Assembly (NCBI GenBank): GCA_021776195.1
Contig: JAJFGK010000080.1
Span: 1-8,101, forward strand
Source of the DNA: Kiloniellaceae bacterium
GTDB taxonomy: Bacteria; Pseudomonadota; Alphaproteobacteria; Kiloniellales; Kiloniellaceae
Length of the DNA stretch: 8,101 bases
Direction: 5' to 3'
The position numbers were made by a program, and so were the translations under genes. The notes below the pieces were generated by a model. It was not told the origin of the DNA. It was given only the letters and a program-made list of their open reading frames with translations, and made no database searches. Shown in pieces: positions 1 to 6,446 of the stretch (positions are counted from its first letter, which is position 1; each line of letters opens with the position of its first letter).

Positions 1-693
1 CTGGCCATGGCGATCTTCGTCCGGCCGCAACCGGTCGCCCACCATGAGCGGCCGGCGACCCGGCTGCTCGACTTCCGGCCGGTGCTGCGCGAGCGCCGCG
101 CCATGGCCTACATCCTGGCCTATGCCGCCCACAACTGGGAGCTCTTCGCCTTTCGCTCCTGGATGGTCGCCTATCTGGTCTTCGCCAAGACCCGCCACGA
201 TCCGGCGGCCCTCGGCCTGACCTGGAGCGAGACCGGCATCGCCACCCTGGTTGTCGTGCTCGGCCTGCCGGCCAGCGTGTTGGGCAACGAGGGCTCGCGG
301 CTCTTTGGACGGCGCCGGGTGATCTATTGGGTCATGGGCCTCTCGGCGTTGGTGTCCTGCGCCTTCGGTCTGGCCTCGGGCCTGCCCTATTGGCTGCTGG
401 TGCTGATCTGCCTGGTCTACGGCGTCAGCGTCACGGCGGACTCTTCCTCGATCACCGCCGGCGCGGTGGCCGCAGCACCCGAGGGGCTGCGCGGCACCAC
501 GATGGCGCTGCATTCGATGATCGGCTTCGCCGGCGCCACCCTGGGGCCCATCGTCTTCGGTCTGATGCTCGATCTCGCCGGCGGCATGGAAAGCGCCACC
601 GCCTGGGCGTTCGCCTTCGCCAGCGCCGGCCTGATGGTCGCCACCGGACCTCTCTTTGTCCGCTTTCTGATCCCAAAGGGCGTCAGGGACTAG
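1..693 (+). CDS. MFS transporter, C-terminal half (5' end outside window)
   Basis: This is an inner-membrane secondary transporter of the major facilitator superfamily; its substrate cannot be read from this half. The frame is open from base 1, and the ATG at 7 is probably internal. Counting from that ATG, about six hydrophobic segments follow a basic linker (residues 10-32): roughly 33-60, 73-95, 104-122, 127-150, 165-190 and 198-221. These correspond to helices 7-12 of a 12-helix carrier. A short loop with GNEGSRLFGRRR (residues 93-104) matches the Gly/Arg-rich MFS loop motif between helices 8 and 9, which mirrors motif A of the first half. The protein ends at TAG 691-693, 12 bp from the stop of the convergent xerC. 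A free-standing six-helix protein starting at base 7 is possible but unlikely, because the residues before the first helix look like the MFS central cytoplasmic loop. The family assignment is secure; the substrate is unknown. Confidence 0.85.
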   Translation: MAMAIFVRPQPVAHHERPATRLLDFRPVLRERRAMAYILAYAAHNWELFAFRSWMVAYLVFAKTRHDPAALGLTWSETGIATLVVVLGLPASVLGNEGSRLFGRRRVIYWVMGLSALVSCAFGLASGLPYWLLVLICLVYGVSVTADSSSITAGAVAAAPEGLRGTTMALHSMIGFAGATLGPIVFGLMLDLAGGMESATAWAFAFASAGLMVATGPLFVRFLIPKGVRD

Positions 694-705
694 GGCAGGT
701 CGCGC

Positions 706-1728
706 TCATGACGCTCTGTCGTTGCCGTCGGACTTCGCGCGGGGGTGGGCCTTGTCGTAGACCTCCAGCAGGCGGGCGCTGTCGAGCGCGGTGTAGCGCT
801 GGGTGGTGGAGAGCGAGGCGTGGCCGAGCAGCTCCTGGATCGTCCTGAGGTCGCCGCCGCCGGCCAGCAGATGGGTGGCGAAGGAATGCCTGAGTGCATG
901 GGGCGTGGCGCTGTCGGGCAGGCCCAGGCGGCCGCGCAGGTCCTGCAGGCGCTGCTGGACCGGCCGCGGCGAGAGCGGCCCGCCGCGGATCGCGCGAAAC
1001 AGCGCCTCGTCGGGCGCCAGGTCGTGGGGGCTGGCGGCGATATAGGCCTGGATCGCCTGGACCACCACCGGGAGCAGCGGCACCACGCGCTCCTTGCGTC
1101 CCTTGCCGATGATCCGCAAGGCCTCCTGGCCCGGCTCCGGCGCTTCCCGACGGGTGAGCGACAGCGCCTCGCCGATGCGCAGGCCGGCGCCGTAGAGCAG
1201 CAGCAGTACGGCGCTGTCGCGCGCCATGATCCAATCCTTCCGAGCCTTGCCGGGATCGCCGTCGGTCTCGGCCGGCAGGGCGTCGATCACGCCGCGGGCC
1301 TCGCCGGGGGTTAGCGCCTTGGGCAGGGCCTGGTGGACGCGCGGGCCGCGCAGCACCGACAGGGCGGGATTTTCCACCAGCCGTTGACGGGCCAACCAGT
1401 GGAAGAAGCCGCGCACCACGGAAAGGGCGCGGTTGGTCGAGGTGGCCTTCAACCCGGCGCGGCCGCGCGCCGCCAGCCAGGCGCGAAAGTCGGCAGTCTT
1501 CAGGCCCGCCAACATGGCGAAATCGGGCGCGCCGCCCTGGTGTTCGGCCAGGAAGGCAAGGAAGGCCAGGAGGTCGCGCCGGTAGGCCGTCTGGGTGTGG
1601 GGCGAGGCGCGTTTCTCGCTCGCCAGCCAGCGCCGCCATTGGACCAGCGCGGCGGACAGGTCCGGTCCGACGGCGAGGTCGGGACCAGACCCGGGGGTCG
1701 GGCTCAATCGTGCCGCAGGTCGAGCCAT
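706..1728 (-). CDS. xerC: Tyrosine recombinase XerC
   Basis: This is a site-specific recombinase. With XerD it resolves chromosome dimers at the dif site near the terminus, normally under FtsK control. The product is 340 aa, against about 300 for E. coli XerC. Some 25 extra N-terminal residues, rich in Pro/Ala/Gly, precede the SAM-like core-binding domain (about 24-115, with the typical SPHTQTAYRRDL stretch). The catalytic domain (about 135-325) has the complete active site: R184 (AGLRIGE), K209 (IGKGRKE), H277 and R280 (HALRHSFATHLL), H303 (LLGHAS) and the nucleophile Y312 (TTQRYT). The ATG at 1728 lies inside the end of the DUF484 gene (25-bp overlap, different frame) with no strong Shine-Dalgarno of its own, which suggests translational coupling. 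The DUF484 neighbour favours XerC over XerD or a phage integrase, and no attachment site or phage genes are seen. The extended N-terminus could be a misplaced start, although the recombinase fold itself is complete. Confidence 0.93.
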   Translation of the reverse strand: MARPAARLSPTPGSGPDLAVGPDLSAALVQWRRWLASEKRASPHTQTAYRRDLLAFLAFLAEHQGGAPDFAMLAGLKTADFRAWLAARGRAGLKATSTNRALSVVRGFFHWLARQRLVENPALSVLRGPRVHQALPKALTPGEARGVIDALPAETDGDPGKARKDWIMARDSAVLLLLYGAGLRIGEALSLTRREAPEPGQEALRIIGKGRKERVVPLLPVVVQAIQAYIAASPHDLAPDEALFRAIRGGPLSPRPVQQRLQDLRGRLGLPDSATPHALRHSFATHLLAGGGDLRTIQELLGHASLSTTQRYTALDSARLLEVYDKAHPRAKSDGNDRAS

Positions 1729-2456
1729 GCGCGAAAGCAGCTTTCCACCACCCGCCCGAGAAATGACAGCAGCTCGGTGCCCTGGTTGCGGTTGAACTGA
1801 TCCGGGGTGCGCGAGGCCAGGGCCAGGAGGGCCTGGGGGCTCTCGGCGCTGATCGCCAGGCGGATCATGGCCTCGGAGCGGACCAGACCGGCACCGGCAC
1901 CATAGATAACCGGGTCGCCGGCGATACGATCGCGCAGCAGGATGGTGCTGCCGGGGCCGAACTGCTGGGCGACCGTGCCGTTGGGCAGGCAGACCACGCC
2001 GCGCGGCGCGTTGCGGGGAAAGCCGGAGCCCTCGCGCTCGACCCCGATCACCACGATATCGAGATCGAGAAGGGCGGCGACATCGGTGGTGACGGTCTCG
2101 ATGAACTGCTCGAAGGAGCGGGCCTCCAGGAGCCTGTCGACGGCCTTGTGGATCCGGACCTGGACCGAAAGATTGCCACGGCCGAGCGCGACAAGTTCGT
2201 CGCGGGCCTGGGTCAGGCGCTCGACCTCGCCACGCAGACGCTGGGCCACGGCGTGCTGAAAGTCGACCAGGCCGCTTTCCGCCCGATGCCGATTCGGCGT
2301 TTCCAGACCGTCGAGAAGCTCGGGATGGCGAACGAAGAAATCCGGATGACGCCGCAGATGACGGGCGACCTGATCGTCGGTCAACTCGCGCGGCGCCGCT
2401 GTGCCCGTCGCCTCGGGGCGGGGCGCCTTGGGTGCCAGATCGCTTCGCTCGACCAT
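1704..2456 (-). CDS. DUF484 family protein (GAF-like), upstream of xerC
   Basis: This 250-aa cytosolic protein belongs to the DUF484 family, which has a GAF-like fold and no firmly established function. The signature near the N-terminus is visible: VARHLRRHPDFFVRHPELL (about 30-48). A likely coiled-coil helix follows (about 66-95, FQHAVAQRLRGEVERL and onward). The GAF-like domain runs from about 97 to the C-terminus and ends in the conserved stretch ALASRTPDQFNRNQGTELL (about 211-229). The ATG at 2456 is well supported by AAGGAG on the minus strand (2462-2467) five bases upstream. The gene lies 38 bp downstream of tal, with no hairpin-plus-T-run between them, and its end overlaps the start of xerC by 25 bp, so the three are probably co-transcribed. 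Genes of this family are recurrent neighbours of xerC in Proteobacteria, so a link to chromosome segregation has been assumed from context; nothing in this sequence proves it. No signal peptide or membrane segment is seen. Confidence 0.88.
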   Translation of the reverse strand: MVERSDLAPKAPRPEATGTAAPRELTDDQVARHLRRHPDFFVRHPELLDGLETPNRHRAESGLVDFQHAVAQRLRGEVERLTQARDELVALGRGNLSVQVRIHKAVDRLLEARSFEQFIETVTTDVAALLDLDIVVIGVEREGSGFPRNAPRGVVCLPNGTVAQQFGPGSTILLRDRIAGDPVIYGAGAGLVRSEAMIRLAISAESPQALLALASRTPDQFNRNQGTELLSFLGRVVESCFRAWLDLRHD

Positions 2457-2494
2457 AAAGTCTCCTTGACTCTACTTAGATTTCTTCCGACCCG

Positions 2495-3181
2495 CTACTC
2501 GGCGGCCCGCTCGCCCGCCTTGCGGTCGAGAATCGACTGGCCGGTTTTCTCCCAATCGGCGAGGAAGTCGGCCAGCCCCTTGTCCGTCAGCGGGTGTTTG
2601 TACATGGCGCGCAGCACGCCGGGCGGGATGGTCGCCACATGGGCGCCCATCCGTGCCGCCTCCACCACATGGCCGGCGTTGCGGATCGACGCGACCAGGA
2701 CCTGGGTCTTGAGCGCGGGGAAGGCCTCGTAGATCTCGACGATTTCGGCGATCAGCATCATCCCATCGCCGCCGATATCGTCGAGGCGGCCGACGAAGGG
2801 CGAAATGTAGGTGGCGCCGGCCTTGGCGGCCAGCAGGGCCTGGGCGGCGGAAAAGCAGAGCGTCACGTTGACGTCGATGCCCTGATCGCTGAGCCCTTTG
2901 CAGGCCTTCAGTCCGTCGGGCGTGAGCGGCACCTTGATGACGATGTTCGGGGCCAGGGCCGAAAGCGCCTTGCCCTCGGCCAGCATGGTCTCCAGATCGG
3001 TGGCCGTCACCTCGGCGGAAACCGGCCCCGGCACGATGGCGCAGATTTCCTCCAGCACCTCGAAGAAATCGCGGCCGGTCTTGGCCACCAGCGATGGGTT
3101 GGTGGTGATCCCGTCGACCAGCCCGGTGGCCGCAAGGTCGCGGATCTCGGCGACATCGGCTGTATCGATGAAAAAGCGCAT
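2495..3181 (-). CDS. tal: Transaldolase, short FSA-like class (TalC/MipB type)
   Basis: This is a class I (Schiff-base) aldolase of the small transaldolase/fructose-6-phosphate aldolase family. The likely reaction transfers dihydroxyacetone from sedoheptulose 7-phosphate to glyceraldehyde 3-phosphate in the non-oxidative pentose phosphate pathway, in the cytosol. The 228-aa length and single-domain TIM barrel are typical. Visible signatures are [10 protein letters not shown] (1-10) with D6, GITTNPSLV (24-32) with N28, and [12 protein letters not shown] (79-90) with the Schiff-base lysine K83. E57 (SAEVTA) and F129 ([11 protein letters not shown]) stand where E. coli FsaA has Gln59 and Tyr131. 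Glu and Phe at these sites are characteristic of true transaldolases. The ATG at 3181 begins the conserved first strand and has GAAGG on the minus strand just upstream. It is the first gene of the leftward tal-DUF484-xerC cluster and diverges from priA across 154 bp. The family is certain; transaldolase activity is inferred from residues. Confidence 0.93.
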   Translation of the reverse strand: MRFFIDTADVAEIRDLAATGLVDGITTNPSLVAKTGRDFFEVLEEICAIVPGPVSAEVTATDLETMLAEGKALSALAPNIVIKVPLTPDGLKACKGLSDQGIDVNVTLCFSAAQALLAAKAGATYISPFVGRLDDIGGDGMMLIAEIVEIYEAFPALKTQVLVASIRNAGHVVEAARMGAHVATIPPGVLRAMYKHPLTDKGLADFLADWEKTGQSILDRKAGERAAE

Positions 3182-3234
3182 GGCGACCTTCTTTCCTTAT
3201 CTGTCGTGACCGGACGCTCCGTCCTGCCGGCGCC

Positions 3235-3263
3235 CTCTATCCCGCTTTGACCCTCTGCCGCAA
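3235..3263 (-). promoter_or_regulatory. Candidate sigma70-like promoter for tal
   Basis: Read on the minus strand, TTGCGG (3258-3263) and ATAGAG (3235-3240) are separated by exactly 17 bp and lie 54 bp or more upstream of the tal start. The match to TTGACA/TATAAT is only partial (the TTG plus a loose -10), and this GC-rich background gives few better candidates. It is the best-spaced pair seen in the divergent region, and its -35 element falls in the left arm of a 19-bp palindrome. This is an inference from consensus only. Confidence 0.25.
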
Positions 3264-3275
3264 GATCTTTGCGGC
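3257..3275. repeat. 19-bp palindrome in the tal-priA divergent intergenic region
   Basis: A perfect inverted repeat has 7-bp arms, GCCGCAA (3257-3263) and TTGCGGC (3269-3275), around the 5-bp centre GATCT. No T-run follows on either strand, so it is a poor intrinsic terminator. It sits roughly midway between the two divergent start codons and overlaps the candidate tal -35 element. It could be an operator for a dimeric regulator, a small hairpin, or a chance match in GC-rich DNA. The rest of the 154-bp region shows only a short GGACG/CGTCC hairpin (3212-3224) in the presumed tal leader. Confidence 0.4.
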
Positions 3276-3335
3276 TGGGGCGCGGGACCTTCAGCGGCAT
3301 GGCCCGGCGCGAAGGCGTCGGCTAAAGTGTAGCCC

Positions 3336-5651
3336 ATGGCCCGGTTCAGCGCTAGCTCCCCTCCGTCCGGTCACGGGCAGGAGTCCGCCCAGCCGACCCT
3401 GCTGCCAATCGGGCCGGACCGGGTCAGCGTGTTGCTGCCGCTCCCGCTACAGGGCGCCTACGACTACCTGCTGCCGGACCATCAGACCCTGGAGCCCGGG
3501 GCCATCGTCCAGGTGCCGCTGGGCCGGCGCAGCAGCCGCGGCGTGGTTTGGGACAATCCGGCGCTGCGCGCCGGCGCGGCCGGGGAAAGCCTGCCGGCAT
3601 CACGGCTGAAGGCGGTGCTCGAGCGCCACGACATCCCGCCCCTGACCGCCGTGGCGCGGCGCTTTATCGAGTGGCTGGCCGACTACTATGTGATGGCGCC
3701 GGGCGTGGCGCTGCGCATGGCGCTTTCGGTGCCCCAGGCGCTCGACCCGCCCCAGCCGATCACGCTCTACGGTCGGTCGCGGCAGGGGGGCGGGGACAGC
3801 TTGCCCGACTGCGCGCCAGGGCCGCGCATGACGCCGGCCCGGCGCCGGGTCCTGGCCACCCTGGCCGAGGGGCCGGCGCGGCCGCTGGGCGAGTTGGCCG
3901 AAGCCGCCGGGGTCTCGACCTCGGTGGTCAAGGGACTGGTCGCCGCCGGCCTGGTCGAGGCCACCCCTATGATACCGCGGCTGCGCCTGGCACCCCCGGA
4001 TCCCGATCGCCCGGGACCGCAGCTCTCGCCCGAGCAGGCCGCCGCGGCGGATCAGTTGACAGCGCAGGCGCGCGGTTCGGCCGCCGCTGTCACCCTGCTC
4101 GACGGCGTCACCGGGTCGGGCAAGACCGAAGTCTATTTCGAGGCGGTGGCCGAAACCCTACGGCAGGGCCGCCAGGCCCTGGTACTGCTGCCGGAAATCG
4201 CCCTCTCGGCGCAATGGCTGGAGCGCTTCCAGCGGCGCTTTGGGGTGCGCCCCGCGGTGTGGCATTCCGAGATGACTGCGACCCAGCGTCGGGGGACCTG
4301 GCGGGCCGTGGCCCTGGGCCAGGCACCGGTTCTGGTCGGCGCCCGTTCGGCGCTCTTTTTGCCCTACCCCGATCTCGGGTTGATCGTCGTCGACGAGGAA
4401 CAGGACAGCTCCTACAAACAGGATGACGGGGCCGTCTACCATGCCCGCGACATGGCGGTGGTGCGCGGTCACCTGGGCCGCATCCCGGTGATCCTGGTCT
4501 CGGCCACGCCCTCGCTGGAGACCCATCGCAACGTCGAGATCGGCCGTTACCAGCGCCTCACCCTGACCAGCCGGCACGGCGCCGCGTCCCTGCCGGCGAT
4601 CAGCCTGATCGACCTGCGCCGCGAGACGCCGCCTCGACTTGCCTTGCCTGATGGCGGTTCTGGACAGAGCTGGCTCTCGCCGCCGCTGCGCGCCGCGATT
4701 GCCGAGACCCTGGGCGAGGGCGATCAGGTGCTGCTCTATCTCAACCGCCGGGGCTATGCGCCGCTCACCCTCTGCCGTGCCTGTGGCCACAGGCTGCAGT
4801 GCCCGCACTGCACCGCCTGGCTGGTCGAGCATCGTTTCTCGGCCCGGCTGCAGTGCCATCACTGCGGCCATGCGGCCAGATTGCCGGACACCTGTGGCGC
4901 CTGCCACGCCGTGGGCACGCTGGCGGCCTGCGGTCCCGGCGTCGAGCGCCTGAGCGAAGAGGTGGGTCTGCTCTACCCGGCGGCACGTCAGGGCTTGATG
5001 GTGAGCGACACGCTGCGCGGCCCGGGCGCGGCGCAGGCCCTGCTCGATGCCATCGAGGCGCGCGAGATCGACATCATTATCGGAACCCAGGTGGCGGCCA
5101 AGGGCCACCACTTTCCGCACCTGACTCTGGTCGGCGTGGTCGACGCCGACCTCGGGCTCTATGGCGGCGATTTGCGGGCGGCCGAGCGCACCTACCAGCT
5201 GTTGCATCAGGTAGCCGGCCGCGCCGGGCGCGCCGAGCGGCCCGGCCGGGTGCTGATCCAGACCGCCGAGCCCGACCACCCGGTCATGGAGGCCCTGGCG
5301 GGGGACGACCGCGACCGCTTTCTGGAGGTCGAGGCCGAGCAGCGGCGCGCGGCAGGGCTGCCGCCCTATGGCCGTCTCGCGGCGCTGCTGCTGTCTGACA
5401 GCGATCCCGAGCGAGTGGAGATCGTGGCGCGGCAGCTGCGCCGCAAAGTGCCGGCGGCCAGCGAGATCGAAGTGCTGGGACCGGCGCCGGCGCCGCTCGC
5501 CCTGCTGCGCGGCCGTCATCGCTGGCGCTTTTTGGTGAAGGCGCGGCGGGCCGCCGACCTGCAGGGGTTCATTCGCGCCTGGCTGGCGGGTTTCAAGCCG
5601 CCTGGTGCGCTGCGGCTGCAGATCGATATCGATCCCTATGGATTCTTGTAA
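3336..5651 (+). CDS. priA: Primosomal protein N' / replication-restart helicase PriA
   Basis: PriA recognises stalled or recombined forks, unwinds DNA 3' to 5', and starts reassembly of the primosome so DnaB can be reloaded. The 771-aa protein has all the expected parts. The N-terminal DNA-binding domain opens with VSVLLPLPLQGAYDYLLP (about 30-47), and a winged-helix region covers about 165-215. The helicase core has Walker A GVTGSGKT (257-264), motif II DEEQ (353-356), SATPS (389-393), GTQVAAKGHHFP (583-594) and motif VI QVAGRAGRA (625-633). The zinc-binding insert has all eight cysteines (C480, 483, 489, 492, 507, 510, 520, 523). The C-terminal domain ends DIDPYGFL. Motif II usually reads DEEH in PriA, so Gln356 is a departure. 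The ATG at 3336 is the earliest possible start, since TAG at 3330-3332 is in frame just before it; the next candidate, GTG 3429, would cut the conserved first strand. The ribosome binding site is weak. It is probably transcribed alone, divergent from tal. Confidence 0.95.
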   Translation: MARFSASSPPSGHGQESAQPTLLPIGPDRVSVLLPLPLQGAYDYLLPDHQTLEPGAIVQVPLGRRSSRGVVWDNPALRAGAAGESLPASRLKAVLERHDIPPLTAVARRFIEWLADYYVMAPGVALRMALSVPQALDPPQPITLYGRSRQGGGDSLPDCAPGPRMTPARRRVLATLAEGPARPLGELAEAAGVSTSVVKGLVAAGLVEATPMIPRLRLAPPDPDRPGPQLSPEQAAAADQLTAQARGSAAAVTLLDGVTGSGKTEVYFEAVAETLRQGRQALVLLPEIALSAQWLERFQRRFGVRPAVWHSEMTATQRRGTWRAVALGQAPVLVGARSALFLPYPDLGLIVVDEEQDSSYKQDDGAVYHARDMAVVRGHLGRIPVILVSATPSLETHRNVEIGRYQRLTLTSRHGAASLPAISLIDLRRETPPRLALPDGGSGQSWLSPPLRAAIAETLGEGDQVLLYLNRRGYAPLTLCRACGHRLQCPHCTAWLVEHRFSARLQCHHCGHAARLPDTCGACHAVGTLAACGPGVERLSEEVGLLYPAARQGLMVSDTLRGPGAAQALLDAIEAREIDIIIGTQVAAKGHHFPHLTLVGVVDADLGLYGGDLRAAERTYQLLHQVAGRAGRAERPGRVLIQTAEPDHPVMEALAGDDRDRFLEVEAEQRRAAGLPPYGRLAALLLSDSDPERVEIVARQLRRKVPAASEIEVLGPAPAPLALLRGRHRWRFLVKARRAADLQGFIRAWLAGFKPPGALRLQIDIDPYGFL

Positions 5652-5885
5652 TCGAGCTCGCCAGGAGGTGCGGCGAAACCGGCCTGGAACGGTGATTTCG
5701 AGGGCTTGGAGACCAGCGGTCGTCAAGCGCGTTGCGGCGGGGGGAGTCCGCTTGCGCTGCCTAACCTCCTGTGATACCAAACGCCGCGCTCGGGCCCGGA
5801 CCTGTGTATCCCAAGGGCAATGGGGATGCTTGGAGTAGCACGGTACACCGGGTAGGGACGTTACAAGGAATTGGGGGCTTCCGGC
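5652..5885 (+). other. Gene-free leader between priA and the F1 ATP synthase operon
   Basis: This region of about 234 bp follows the priA stop and precedes atpH. No convincing small gene, tRNA or classical terminator (GC stem plus T-run) is seen. It holds a weak promoter-like pair (5752-5780), a perfect 8-bp palindrome CGAGCTCG (5653-5660), and two short inverted repeats that share bases: ATCCC (5808-5812) with GGGAT (5823-5827), and CCAAG (5811-5815) with CTTGG (5829-5833). AAGGAA (5865-5870) and GGGGG (5873-5877) are the purine-rich stretches nearest the atpH start. Its most likely role is promoter and 5' leader of the atp operon; a read-through contribution from priA cannot be excluded. 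Confidence 0.6.
5752..5780 (+). promoter_or_regulatory. Candidate promoter for the atpHAG operon
   Basis: TTGCGC (5752-5757) and TACCAA (5775-5780) are spaced 17 bp apart, about 105 bp upstream of the proposed atpH start. Each hexamer matches only three of six consensus positions, so this is a weak call based mainly on spacing and on the need for a promoter somewhere in this gap. Confidence 0.2.
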
Positions 5886-6446
5886 TTGGCTGATATCGGC
5901 ACAGGCATGAGTGGTCTGGCGGGGCGCTATGCCGCCGCGCTATTGGACCTCGCCGACGAGAAGAAGATGCTCGATCAGGTGGCCGAGGATCTCGGCACGA
6001 TCAGCGCTGCCTTCGAGGAAAGCGAGGATCTGCGCAACCTGGCGCGCAGCCCGCTCTACAGCCGCGCGCAGCAGGCCGCCGCACTGACCGCGGTGCTCGA
6101 AAAGCTCGGGGTCGGCGAGCTGACCGGCCGCTTCATTCAGGTGGTGATCAACAACCGCCGCCTCTTCACCCTCGATGCCATCATCAAGACCTATCTCGCC
6201 GAACTGGCGCGCCGCCGTGGCGAGGTCACCGCCCAGGTCACCGCCGCCCGCGCGCTCAGCGATGCGCAGCGCGAGGCCCTCATCGAAGCGCTCAAGGCCG
6301 AGGCCGGCAGCAAGGTGAAGGTCGAGGTTTCGGTGGATCCGAGCCTGCTCGGAGGCCTGATCGTCAAGCTGGGCAGCCGGATGATCGATTCGTCTGTCCG
6401 CTCGAAACTGCAACGACTACAACTCGCAATGAAAGGGGTCGGGTGA
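5886..6446 (+). CDS. atpH: F1Fo ATP synthase subunit delta
   Basis: This is the delta (OSCP-like) subunit of F1Fo ATP synthase. It sits on top of the alpha3beta3 head and ties it to the peripheral stalk formed by the b subunits. The 186-aa form starts at TTG 5886 and reads (M)[20 protein letters not shown], close to the usual family N-terminus and length. The N-terminal helical domain spans about 9-110. The C-terminal signature [20 protein letters not shown] (about 148-167) is followed by [14 protein letters not shown]. An in-frame TAG at 5853 limits the start to TTG 5871 (191 aa, AAGGAA directly abutting it), TTG 5886 (GGGGG 8 bases upstream) or ATG 5907 (179 aa, no good Shine-Dalgarno). I prefer 5886 on family length and spacing, but this is not certain. 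It is the first gene of the F1 operon, and its TGA overlaps the atpA ATG, so the two are probably translationally coupled. Confidence 0.93.
   Translation: MADIGTGMSGLAGRYAAALLDLADEKKMLDQVAEDLGTISAAFEESEDLRNLARSPLYSRAQQAAALTAVLEKLGVGELTGRFIQVVINNRRLFTLDAIIKTYLAELARRRGEVTAQVTAARALSDAQREALIEALKAEAGSKVKVEVSVDPSLLGGLIVKLGSRMIDSSVRSKLQRLQLAMKGVG

Noticed and set aside
694..705. A bidirectional terminator between the convergent MFS gene and xerC
   Set aside because: Only 12 bp separate the stops, and no GC stem with a T-run is seen there or just inside either gene end.
683..1639. A 318-codon minus-strand frame within xerC
   Set aside because: It is an out-of-frame reading of xerC, Pro/Arg/Ala-rich and low in complexity; the xerC frame holds all the catalytic residues.
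706..1728. A phage- or island-borne integrase
   Set aside because: The recombinase sits beside DUF484 and other core genes, and no attachment-site repeat, tRNA target or phage gene was found, so chromosomal XerC is the better call.
2594..3250. A 218-codon plus-strand frame opposite tal
   Set aside because: It is antisense to a complete transaldolase with every active-site residue; the His/Gly/Asp-rich translation has no recognisable domain.
4158..5780. A 540-codon open frame antisense to priA and part of the atp leader
   Set aside because: Its translation is rich in Arg, Gln and Gly without any recognisable domain, while the opposite strand encodes complete PriA. Long antisense frames are expected in DNA this GC-rich.
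5605..5838. A possible 77-aa gene spanning the end of priA and the atp leader
   Set aside because: It begins inside priA in another frame, has an Arg-rich unfamiliar product, and no supporting ribosome binding site.
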